From positions 3,224,001 to 3,288,000 of the forward strand of contig CBDBBY010000001.1 in assembly GCA_965203215.1 (NCBI GenBank): a stretch of 64,000 bases of DNA, in the 5' to 3' direction. The stretch comes from CBDBBY01 sp965203215. Its GTDB lineage: Bacteria; Pseudomonadota; Alphaproteobacteria; Rhodobacterales; Rhodobacteraceae. Of this stretch, positions 56,526 to 64,000 are shown in pieces. The first letter of the stretch is position 1, and every line of letters starts with the position of its first letter. The notes below the pieces were generated by a model that made no database searches, was not told where the DNA came from, and saw only the letters and a program-made list of their open reading frames with translations. A program made the position numbers and the translations under genes.

Positions 56526-57806
56526 ATGCTACTGACAGACTTCAAGATTACCAAGCCGTTCGACGGGTTCAAATGGCGTTGGATGGACTTCACACCAGTC
56601 GAATCTTTCAACAGACCAGATATCTTCCTTGGAATTGTGCGTGCGATTGGAGACTGTGATGGGCTAAATGCTTCAGATCAAGCGTTCATAAACAGGCTGG
56701 CTGAAGTACAGCTGGATTTGGATAAAAAACAAGATAACATTAATCTAATCCCAACGGACCCGAGCAGAAATGTGATTAGGCGCCAAGGGCGTTATTGGTC
56801 TGGAACAGGTGTCTTGGAGAAATCTAGTGATAGAAAACTGCATTTAACAGAATTGGGTAAAGATTTGGCAAACGGTAGCCTTGCTGTTGATGAGTTTGCA
56901 ACAGACTTCATTTTTCGACATAAATTACCAAATGAATATATCGAAAGCGAAGAGACAGTAAAAGTTTGGAATGATAACGGTTTAGAAATTTATCCTTTAT
57001 TAATAATTTTAAGGGTTTTGGGACATTTACATTACTTGACTCCAGATGAGGTTGTAAAGATTTTGGTTCCGCTTAGTGCCTACGATACTCAATTAAAATC
57101 CGATCAATTTGCTGAAGCGGTACTTGAATTTCGAGATAACCCGCCATCTGCAGACCATTTTCCGAATTGTGCACCAGGCGCAAATGATGCAAGGATGGTT
57201 CGGGAACATCTTTTGTTTCTAGAGAACTTTGAAGTGTTGCGTTTGGAATCGAATAAAAGTGAGAAAAGTGCGACAAAACGTGAACAATATTACTTAGATG
57301 AATTGGGGAAGGCTATCTTGGATTCTTTTGAGTTCGGGGAATATATTATCGACAACCCTGTCGGTGGTAAAGAGTCTGGTGAACAGAATAAAAAAAGGGT
57401 ACCTCATTATGATGTAGATTTTGGGGCGGTCCGCCGTAAAAAGATGGCCCTTATTGCGAGTCGACCAAATCAAGCTAAATTTAGAAACCAAGTTATTTCA
57501 GCATATAAGGGAAGGTGTATTTTAACGGGAGAAAACATATTGGATGTCATAGATGCTTGTCACATCATTGATTATTCAAATGGTGGACCGGATATTTTAG
57601 AGAATTCTCTTTGTTTAAGAACAGATTTACACACGTTGTTTGATCGTGGAAAATTGAGAATCTCAAAGGATAGTGAAGTTGTATTATCAGGGGATCTTTT
57701 GAGCGGTTCTAGTTACTCAGATCTTCAAGGTAATATTACCTTACCGTGTTGGGTAAATCGGAATTTCTTGGATAAAAAGTTTAAGTATGGATCCACGTTT
57801 CTATAG
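56526..57806 (+). CDS. HNH-type restriction endonuclease
   Basis: The protein has 426 residues. The C-terminal third contains an HNH nuclease domain: YKGRCILTG, DACHIIDYSNGGPD, ENSLCLRTDLHTLFDRGKL, with the usual His-Asn-His spacing. The N-terminal 300 residues are unrecognised and probably recognise DNA. Following two m5C methylases in one operon, it is the likely restriction enzyme of a type II (possibly IIS/IIT) system. An inferred function; the sequence cut cannot be deduced. Confidence 0.8.
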   Translation: MLLTDFKITKPFDGFKWRWMDFTPVESFNRPDIFLGIVRAIGDCDGLNASDQAFINRLAEVQLDLDKKQDNINLIPTDPSRNVIRRQGRYWSGTGVLEKSSDRKLHLTELGKDLANGSLAVDEFATDFIFRHKLPNEYIESEETVKVWNDNGLEIYPLLIILRVLGHLHYLTPDEVVKILVPLSAYDTQLKSDQFAEAVLEFRDNPPSADHFPNCAPGANDARMVREHLLFLENFEVLRLESNKSEKSATKREQYYLDELGKAILDSFEFGEYIIDNPVGGKESGEQNKKRVPHYDVDFGAVRRKKMALIASRPNQAKFRNQVISAYKGRCILTGENILDVIDACHIIDYSNGGPDILENSLCLRTDLHTLFDRGKLRISKDSEVVLSGDLLSGSSYSDLQGNITLPCWVNRNFLDKKFKYGSTFL

Positions 57807-58029
57807 CACAGTAATTCCTAGCGTTAACACACAATGGCGGTGATCGTTGATTATTTAAAACAGAAGACAAAATGTGCTCGGCATGGATCGCTAAGTTTTG
57901 CCTCGGTAAATTTAAGAAATTTAACTAAAAAAAATTCCACTTCACGAGTGAACGCGAACACTCATGCATCTGCCGTAGCATTTGGAGGATATATTTTTTG
58001 TTGAGTTTTAGCTGTTAATGTGCGTATTT
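57807..58029. other. AT-rich convergent intergenic region
   Basis: These 223 bases lie between the 3' ends of the endonuclease and helicase genes. The sequence is very AT-rich (for example TTTAAGAAATTTAACTAAAAAAAATT). Transcription from both sides must end here, but no clear stem-loop with a T-run was found. Confidence 0.4.
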
Positions 58030-59913
58030 TTAGTTACAAACATAGATGCAGTCGTTCTCGAAAAAACCTTTATTTATAATCGCTTCATGCATCCTGTCAG
58101 TGTTTTCTGAAAAAATAATAACGGCAAGATCGGAAAGGGCTCGTGAGCAACAAACGTAGAACAAGCGTCTTGTTCGACCAATTACGGAATCTTCTCCTGC
58201 ATTGATGTTTTCCTGATCCCTAGCCGACAGTTGCGTTACGCCAAAATACTTTCCATACGAAAACATATTGTGCTGCGCTTCTTGGTCATCAATAACGACT
58301 AATACCTTGTCGAATTCTGCGCCCTTGATGCCCTGCTGCGTATCGAATGGTGACTGATCTTCGATGTATTTTCGATAGCTCCACAGTTCTGCCGCATCGC
58401 ATTGAGTGAACCGTAATCCCGCGTTGTCGGGCAGCGGGTCAGCCACTTGTTGGGCAGTATTAGCGTAGGTCTGGATCAGTTCCGTGTATCGTTCATCGAA
58501 CGCCACAATATTCTTCTCCTGCAGGAAGCGTAAGACTTCTCCGATGCGCTTTTCTTGCCTCGGACAGAGTAGTTCAACCAATTCGGCAAGCTCGTCTCGA
58601 AGGTTGTCGAGTAACCCCGCAGTATCGGCGGCGGCTATGGCATCGGGTTGTAGTCGGGGGCAGTGCTTTCGAAGTAAGCGCATAACCTCGAATTCTCGTT
58701 TATCCCGCCACGCGAGTATTGCGGGCAAGACAAAGGTGAGGAAAGGCCGGAGCACCCAAGCGGTGCCGTCAACTAAACCACTTTTCAGCTCTTCCGGCGA
58801 TTTGTCGTTTAGTGCACTGTAGAGGCTTGGAAATCCTAGCCTAGTTGCGGCCATGCGGTGGACCAGAACCAGAAGCCTTAACTTGCCCTCATTGTTGTCT
58901 GCCACCCAGCTTTCATCTTCGTCTTGCTGGGCTAGCCAGTTACGCGCGTTCTCAAGACGTTCTTGACGCCGCTCATCGGCGGGAAGAATAATTACTCTTG
59001 CTGTGCCCTCAACTGGAGTGCGTTCTCCGTTCCGTAAAATGTGACGTCCACGCGTCTGCTCAAGCTGATCATCTTCGGCCCGGATCCGATTGATAACCCG
59101 AAGAACAGCACTTGGACATCTGAAATTTTCAGGTTTCCTTAACCTCACCCAATCTTGCTCAGGTTGGATTGGGCCGACGCCTTGCATGTAAATCTTCTGA
59201 ACAGGATCCCCAAAAAATCCAAGGCAAAAGCCATGTCGAGTCAAACGCGCCACTTCGAGTAGGGCCGTGACGAAAGCGGGATCAGTATCTTGGCTCTCAT
59301 CAACAAATATCACGGGGAAACGTCGAGACAGGATTTTTCTCATCAAGTCATGGTTGTCGATGAACGCTGGCCCGATTTTCAAAATGTCGCTGTGCCCGAG
59401 TAATCCGTTCGCGTAGTCACTGCCAGTTCCGTACTTAAAACTTTTGACTGCACCGATTTTTTCAAGTTGGCTTCGATAACGCGTTATGTTCTCTCTTGCA
59501 CGTTCTCTGGTAGTCGCCCTCGCGCGCGGATTTTCGATCCTGCTCTCTTCTGCTTCTATCTTTGTAAACAGCCAAACTCGTACCCATTTGCGGAGATCAT
59601 TTTGAAACGGTTTTATTGCCTCCCACAAGAAGCTGTGGATTGTGGAAACATGGAATAGTTCGTCGGTCCCGACATCCCGGCGAATCTCCTCGACGGCAAC
59701 TTCCGTGTAGGTGATGCAAGCAACTCTCTGCCCGTTTTTGCGCAGATCTGGTCCCTGAGAGCGTCCAATCTGTGCAAGCGCTTTGACAAGCGACGTTGTT
59801 TTTCCTGAACCGGCTCCAGCAACTATGACAAAATGTCGGATGCCGTCGCTGGCGAGCCGATTGTAAAGTTCTCTGTCGGTTTCTGTGTCGGGTTGTCCGA
59901 TTCGGCTCGTCAT
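58030..59913 (-). CDS. UvrD/Rep-like helicase (Gabija GajB-like)
   Basis: The protein has 627 residues. All superfamily 1A helicase motifs are present: Walker A VAGAGSGKTT (31-40), Ia ITYTEVAVEEI, II FVDESQDT (203-210), III FGDPVQKIY, IV RKPENFRCPSAV, V QGIKGAEFDKVLVV and VI RRLFYVCCSRA. The helicase overlaps the OLD-type nuclease gene by 4 nt (ATGA), the defining arrangement of class 2 OLD/UvrD pairs, which include Gabija GajA/GajB. It is longer than the usual GajB of about 500 residues, with extra sequence between motifs IV and V. I therefore call it Gabija-like rather than a confirmed GajB. Confidence 0.82.
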   Translation of the reverse strand: MTSRIGQPDTETDRELYNRLASDGIRHFVIVAGAGSGKTTSLVKALAQIGRSQGPDLRKNGQRVACITYTEVAVEEIRRDVGTDELFHVSTIHSFLWEAIKPFQNDLRKWVRVWLFTKIEAEESRIENPRARATTRERARENITRYRSQLEKIGAVKSFKYGTGSDYANGLLGHSDILKIGPAFIDNHDLMRKILSRRFPVIFVDESQDTDPAFVTALLEVARLTRHGFCLGFFGDPVQKIYMQGVGPIQPEQDWVRLRKPENFRCPSAVLRVINRIRAEDDQLEQTRGRHILRNGERTPVEGTARVIILPADERRQERLENARNWLAQQDEDESWVADNNEGKLRLLVLVHRMAATRLGFPSLYSALNDKSPEELKSGLVDGTAWVLRPFLTFVLPAILAWRDKREFEVMRLLRKHCPRLQPDAIAAADTAGLLDNLRDELAELVELLCPRQEKRIGEVLRFLQEKNIVAFDERYTELIQTYANTAQQVADPLPDNAGLRFTQCDAAELWSYRKYIEDQSPFDTQQGIKGAEFDKVLVVIDDQEAQHNMFSYGKYFGVTQLSARDQENINAGEDSVIGRTRRLFYVCCSRALSDLAVIIFSENTDRMHEAIINKGFFENDCIYVCN

Positions 59914-62066
59914 TGACCGCCACCCTCAGGTTGATCGCCTTCATTGGTCGCAATATCCAGCGTGGACTCAAGCCAACGCAATCCTTCGGCGATATATTCT
60001 GGAACATTCCAAGAATCTGGGTTCTTGGCGAGCAATGCTAACGCAAAATCTGTCTTCTTGAAATTGGAACTATGAACCTTTTCGTGCAGACGCTGTGCAA
60101 GTTGATCGAGGCCACCACCTGGTTCGTGCACGCACAGTCTTAAGTCGGTGTTGGCAGAATGCTGCGTAAAACTAAGGTTATCAAGTGCGAATGCAACCTC
60201 AAACGTCCGTCCGGCACGGCGGATCTCCTCATCACCATACGACAGCTTAACCGTACAAGGATAAGTGACGCGAACCCCTCCTAAACCAAAGTGATTAGCT
60301 TGGACGCATTTTTCTTCGGCAACGGCAGCCAGAAGTTCATCAATCTCGGTTTTTTCAGGGAGCCACTGTGCAAGCACTTGATTTGAGGTTATTGCACCGG
60401 GAGTTTCCGGCATGCACACACTTTGAGCCCCACCGCCCTCTTCGTGACCTTGATCTGCCTCTCCATGTCCACTCACACTGTCCAGATCGGTAATGATGAG
60501 CGTCGCTATCCCAAGAAACTCAATGAATGGGCGAAAGACGTGAGCGTGTGCTCCACCGATTTCGAGCGTGCACAGATAGCAGGATTGCAGAGCGGGGGCG
60601 CTGTTAGCGATCATCTGCGGCAGTAAAAGTCGTTCGACGTTTCCTTCAACAAGGATTGCTGCGTCAGCAAAGAAGATATCGCAGTGGGAAAGCTTTAGAT
60701 ATCGATCCAGGAAATCGCGCCTTTGGGTGGGGGAGTCGCGGTAGAATTTCGATAAGTTCAAAACTTGCGTTGCCTGTTGCGCGCCTATACCCTCGCGCCT
60801 GAAATACCGGATAGGCCGAAAACCGCGCTCATATAGGATATGTGGAGAGTGTGTCGTTAGCGCGAGCTGCGTGTGGAACCCGTCTGCCGCCTCCCCCTCT
60901 GCCGTCAGGATTTCTAGTACCTTTTTGACGAATACCTGCTGCAGCTGCACGTGTAGATGCGCCTCCGGCTCTTCGATAAATGCGAGATGAAGCGGAGGGC
61001 ATTTATCCTCCTGCCCAAGCCATTGCGCATGTAGATCAAGAAGTTCGACAACCATGTAGATTAAGTTTTTGAAGCCAAGGCCGCTATATCTATCCGGAAG
61101 TGTCAGCCCTTCATCATTCAATGCATAGTGAACATGCGCACCATCGTGGCTGCTCATCACCGTTGCTGGATTAAGGGCTGATTTGATCATCAAGCGCGGG
61201 TTGCTCAGCCCTGGATATCCCAAAAGCGCCAGACGCTGAAGAGTGTTGGAAAACACCCGTTTAAGATGTTGGTTAAAATTTGACTCAGAGTCTGCGAGTG
61301 CCTTTACTGCGTTATAGTCATCCCCGTAGCGCTGCAGGTTTCTTTGATAAAAGCGGCTGAGGTGTTTAGAGAGTTCTTGGGCACGACTACCTCCCTCACT
61401 ATCCGAGAGATGTCGCTGCGCGTGAAGAAAGTCGATTTTGATCAAAGAGTTGACTATGTCTTTTCCGGCACGTCCCTGGTCCCGAAATAGCTCCTGCGGT
61501 TCGTAGCCTTGGTTCGGATCCAAATCATCGTCGAACTGCGTTTGATCCAACACAAAATATTTGAACTCATACTCCTTTTTGAATTCTCCTTCCAAGAACT
61601 CACGCAATGACCTTAGTGGTGCAACATACTCCATATTCTCGCCAGCATTTTCCCTCGCTCGTTCGCGCCGCTCATTGAAATGTGCCAGTGTCCCGCTTTC
61701 ATTGCGCGGAGCGAATTCTATACGGACGCCGACTCTTGAGCCCTGCCAATCTAGGCTGGGCAGAAGATCAACTACTCGATGGAGATCCGCTTGACCTACC
61801 GCAAACCATAGATCTAGTGAAAGCACCGGAAGGGCGGCACCGGCATTGCCATCTCCAAAATCATCGATATCATTCCAGCGACATGCACTGATGTCATGAA
61901 ACGCCGCACGGTCGCGGACACCGCTGACAAAGAAATGCATCGCTTGCGCGACAGATGTCTTGCCGCTATTGTTCGCACCGACGAAGATAGATATGTCCCT
62001 GTCAAGATCAATCCGTACATCAACCAAGCGCCGAAAGTTCTTTATCCTGATTACTTCTAAATACAT
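59910..62066 (-). CDS. OLD-family ATPase/TOPRIM nuclease (Gabija GajA-like)
   Basis: The protein has 718 residues. The N-terminal ABC-type ATPase has Walker A GANNSGKT (30-37), signature YSGLGFKN (327-334), Walker B LAFIEEPEAHLH (361-372) and TTHSPHI. A TOPRIM nuclease domain follows: AAILVEGNVERLLLP (E474) and LIITDLDSV (D527, D529), the metal-binding acids. ATPase plus TOPRIM defines overcoming-lysogenization-defect (OLD) nucleases; adjacency to a UvrD-type helicase makes it class 2, the group of GajA. It is longer than GajA (about 580 residues), mainly through C-terminal sequence after the TOPRIM acids. In Gabija, ATP keeps the nuclease off until nucleotide depletion during infection. Confidence 0.82.
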   Translation of the reverse strand: MYLEVIRIKNFRRLVDVRIDLDRDISIFVGANNSGKTSVAQAMHFFVSGVRDRAAFHDISACRWNDIDDFGDGNAGAALPVLSLDLWFAVGQADLHRVVDLLPSLDWQGSRVGVRIEFAPRNESGTLAHFNERRERARENAGENMEYVAPLRSLREFLEGEFKKEYEFKYFVLDQTQFDDDLDPNQGYEPQELFRDQGRAGKDIVNSLIKIDFLHAQRHLSDSEGGSRAQELSKHLSRFYQRNLQRYGDDYNAVKALADSESNFNQHLKRVFSNTLQRLALLGYPGLSNPRLMIKSALNPATVMSSHDGAHVHYALNDEGLTLPDRYSGLGFKNLIYMVVELLDLHAQWLGQEDKCPPLHLAFIEEPEAHLHVQLQQVFVKKVLEILTAEGEAADGFHTQLALTTHSPHILYERGFRPIRYFRREGIGAQQATQVLNLSKFYRDSPTQRRDFLDRYLKLSHCDIFFADAAILVEGNVERLLLPQMIANSAPALQSCYLCTLEIGGAHAHVFRPFIEFLGIATLIITDLDSVSGHGEADQGHEEGGGAQSVCMPETPGAITSNQVLAQWLPEKTEIDELLAAVAEEKCVQANHFGLGGVRVTYPCTVKLSYGDEEIRRAGRTFEVAFALDNLSFTQHSANTDLRLCVHEPGGGLDQLAQRLHEKVHSSNFKKTDFALALLAKNPDSWNVPEYIAEGLRWLESTLDIATNEGDQPEGGGQ

Positions 62067-62159
62067 TTTGCACCCAATTCTCTTTTCAAATCAGAAAATC
62101 CCTACAACTTCAGCATTTTTGCGACGTTTCGAAGTCCGATTCGTCTGCGCCTGAGAACG

Positions 62160-62345
62160 GTTTATAGGATATGGGCGGGTTGTTTTCCAGCGGTCCGGAT
62201 GTTGGCCTATTGGGGCGTTCGCTGGGCGCGCGAAAAGTCTGGCGCCGATTGCGGCGGGACCGCCCGATGCACCGTGGAGCGGCTCATGCGCAAGCAAGGA
62301 TTACAACGGGTCTCCCGAGGACGCGAGCAACCACGATCCCCGGTC
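62160..62345 (+). pseudogene. IS3-family OrfB fragment, frameshifted
   Basis: One frame reads LGRSLGARKVWRRLRRD and the continuation in another frame reads TARCTVERLMRKQGLQRVSRGR. Together they match the IS3 OrfB segment YGARKVWRxLxR..xxVARCTVERLMRxxGLxGVxRGR, with one frameshift between them at about 62260. The DDE domain downstream is not recognisable. A terminal decayed piece of an element similar to the IS3 remnants at 42.8 and 44.5 kb. Confidence 0.7.
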
Positions 62346-63263
62346 CGCCCCATCATCAATGTAGAGTCGCATCAATGGGTGAACTCAGACACAGGCGCTT
62401 TAGTAGCAGTACTGCAACACAAATGTACCACGACATGCTCCGGCGGGTCAGAACCCGGCCGTGACCTGTACTTGGACTTCATACATCTTCTGCCACCGGC
62501 TAATGCGGAAGTTCACGAACTGCGCCGCGACCCCGATAAACGCCATCAGGGAACTGCTCGACCATGCAAAACGCGATGGAGCACAATCAAATTGCTGTAC
62601 GCGAACGGCCATCTTTCGAAGAGCAACAGGAAACAGCAACCGGTCCAGCTGGTCGCCAGTTCCGCCACCTTCGACGATGTCATCAGGCTTGTGGAGGATT
62701 CCGGCATCGGCACCAAATCCGAAATCGTCTCAGCAACCAATTACGACAATGTTGTTCTAGCACAATACTTCATGAACATCTCTGTGATTCCCAACCACAT
62801 CTGGCCGTGCCAAATGACTTCGAGGCCAGGGTCGGCAGTGCTTGCGGGTGTGGTACCCTCTGAGGCAGACGATGAGTTGCACCGCATCGCGCACCCGATC
62901 ACGCGCTAACAGGCTGAGCTTTCCGACATAGTTCCGCTGCAAGTACAGCTCGTTGTCGGCGGACATCATCCCCGGCCAGCGATTGGATGCATGGCGGCGC
63001 AGCAGGACCTCCGTCCGCCTGCACAACTTCGGCGCCCGATCCTTCACCGTCAGAGATGGGAGCCCACGAACTCGGCCACTTCCCGGCACCGCCGCCCTTG
63101 AAGCAATCTGCCTCCCGGTCTTTCGTCGCAACCGCGTGCGCTCTGCAGTGCGCATCGTGAACCGTCTTGGCGACACTCGGTCACCCGGAACCGGAGTCAA
63201 AGGTGTTGCATGAATGTTCTTATTTTGCTTTAATCGTTGCACGCACATTCTTGGAGGTGCCGC
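62346..63263. other. Region without recognisable genes
   Basis: More than 900 bases follow the IS3 fragment. Overlapping frames of 60-240 codons exist on both strands, but none has a recognisable family, signal or good ribosome-binding site. The words are GC-rich and look like decayed coding sequence. The ribosome-binding site of the next gene (GGAGG, 63253-63257) is at the right end. Confidence 0.35.
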
Positions 63264-64000
63264 GTGATTGAAACGGCCATCGAGTGGACAGACTCAACTT
63301 GGAATCCGGTCGCCGGATGCAGTGCGATGTCTGCCGGGTGTACCAACTGCTACGCTATGCAGTTGGCCCGCCGATTGGAGGCAATGGGCATCAAGAAATA
63401 CACGGGCCTCACACGGAAGTCCGGCTCTAGAACCGTCTGGAAAGGGATTGTTCACGAAGATCACGCTTCGCTGGACATTCCGATTCGGTGGAAGAAGCCC
63501 AGAAGAATTTTCGTTAATTCGATGAGTGACTTATTCCATCCGTCGGTGTCATCGGAATTTAGTGCCAAAATTTGGTCGGTGATGGAACAAACTCAGCAAC
63601 ACAGCTATCAAATCCTAACAAAACGACCAGATCGATTGGCTGCGATGTCGGCATCAGGATCCTTGACCAGATTGCCGAACGTGTGGCTTGGAACCAGCGT
63701 CGAAGACGAAAGCGTTGCCCATCGAATCGCCGAGCTTCAAAACGTGCCAGCGGCGATCAGGTTCATTTCATTTGAACCTCTAATTGGCTCAGTTGGACGA
63801 GTCGATCTCACAGGGATCGACTGGGCGATTGTTGGCGGCGAAAGTGGGCCGAGGGCCCGCCCGATTCAGGAAACATGGATTGACGAGATTTACGATGCAT
63901 GCCAGTTTTTCGGAACGGCTTTTTTCTTCAAGCAATGGGGAACTTGGGGTGAAGACAACAAGCGCCGTTCGAAAAAGAAAAATGGGCGGAATTACCGAGG
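63264..64000 (+). CDS. DUF5131 (phage Gp37/Gp68) family protein, 3' end outside window
   Basis: GTG 63264 has GGAGG 6 nt upstream. About 245 codons are read before the right edge. The start IEWTDSTWNPVAGCSAMSAGCTNCYA contains the spaced cysteines C19, C26 and C29 typical of the Gp37/Gp68 family, thought to be a diverged radical SAM-like or Fe-S enzyme. Further family words are RKPRRIFVNSMSDLFH-like (PRRIFVNSMSDLFHPSVS), YQILTKRPDR, VWLGTSVEDE, FISFEPLIGSV, IVGGESGPRARP and FFFKQWGTWG. The family is found in phages and mobile islands and, as I recall, is often followed by a three-Cys-motif partner gene (tcmP). The reaction is unknown. Confidence 0.85.
   Translation, partial: MIETAIEWTDSTWNPVAGCSAMSAGCTNCYAMQLARRLEAMGIKKYTGLTRKSGSRTVWKGIVHEDHASLDIPIRWKKPRRIFVNSMSDLFHPSVSSEFSAKIWSVMEQTQQHSYQILTKRPDRLAAMSASGSLTRLPNVWLGTSVEDESVAHRIAELQNVPAAIRFISFEPLIGSVGRVDLTGIDWAIVGGESGPRARPIQETWIDEIYDACQFFGTAFFFKQWGTWGEDNKRRSKKKNGRNYR

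Noticed and set aside
62757..63248. 163-codon minus-strand frame
   Set aside because: Arg-rich, no motif, and overlapped by equally long frames on the other strand. Considered decayed sequence.
1..64000. CRISPR arrays, rRNA genes, prophage structural genes
   Set aside because: No regularly spaced short repeats, no rRNA-like sequence and no capsid, portal or tail proteins were seen. The only regular repeats are the 250-bp and 171-bp units described.

Overview
This window looks like a defence island in the chromosome of an alphaproteobacterium, probably wild or uncultured. The evidence for lineage is the housekeeping core at 46-54 kb: a full-length SecA of alphaproteobacterial type (46255-48951, minus strand) divergent from argJ and mutT (52309-54032), an arrangement I associate with that class, plus a perfect 14-bp parS-like palindrome (GTTTCATGTGAAAC) at 46172. 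Base composition is mosaic: the helicase/methylase block at 19.8-33.2 kb is strongly GC-rich, while the KAP-type NTPase (38.4-40.2 kb) and the cytosine-methylase restriction locus (54.6-57.8 kb) are AT-rich, which points to several separate acquisitions.

Layout. (1) 1-5982, minus: a compact operon of a NurA-like nuclease, a HerA-like translocase, an Hsp90-type GHKL ATPase and a B12-type radical SAM protein that runs off the left edge. (2) 6534-8257: a NERD-like nuclease fragment, an AbiEi-like antitoxin and a decayed nucleotidyltransferase toxin. (3) 8293-17636, plus: a two-gene locus matching Druantia type III (DruH-like plus a giant DUF1998 helicase, DruE-like). (4) 33157 to 18095, minus: six genes joined by stop/start overlaps or gaps of 1-2 nt. 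They encode a giant DUF1998 DEAD-box helicase, an SNF2/RapA-like helicase, an Eco57I-type N6-adenine methyltransferase, a PtuA-like ATPase, a PtuB-like HNH nuclease with a recent 171-bp internal duplication, and a second HNH nuclease. This is a DISARM-like helicase/methylase module physically welded to a Septu-like nuclease pair and is the most interesting system here. (5) 33.6-46 kb: ordinary metabolism (Gfo/Idh/MocA oxidoreductase, MaoC hydratase) mixed with IS debris (IS21, ISAs1, IS1595, IS3), a KAP-type NTPase, a small membrane-protein operon, a solitary DNA methyltransferase and a DUF429 protein. (6) 46.2-54 kb: the secA / 5'-nucleotidase / argJ / mutT core, with a 250-bp tandem repeat between the divergent genes. 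(7) 54-64 kb: an IS630 fragment, a restriction-modification system with two overlapping m5C methyltransferases and an HNH endonuclease, a Gabija-like pair (OLD-family nuclease plus UvrD-like helicase), an IS3 fragment, and the start of a DUF5131 (Gp37/Gp68) protein that runs off the right edge.

Functionally, at least five putative anti-phage or anti-plasmid systems sit within 64 kb. None of the identifications has been checked by database search; they rest on motifs, protein lengths and gene order read by eye. No rRNA, tRNA or CRISPR array was found.
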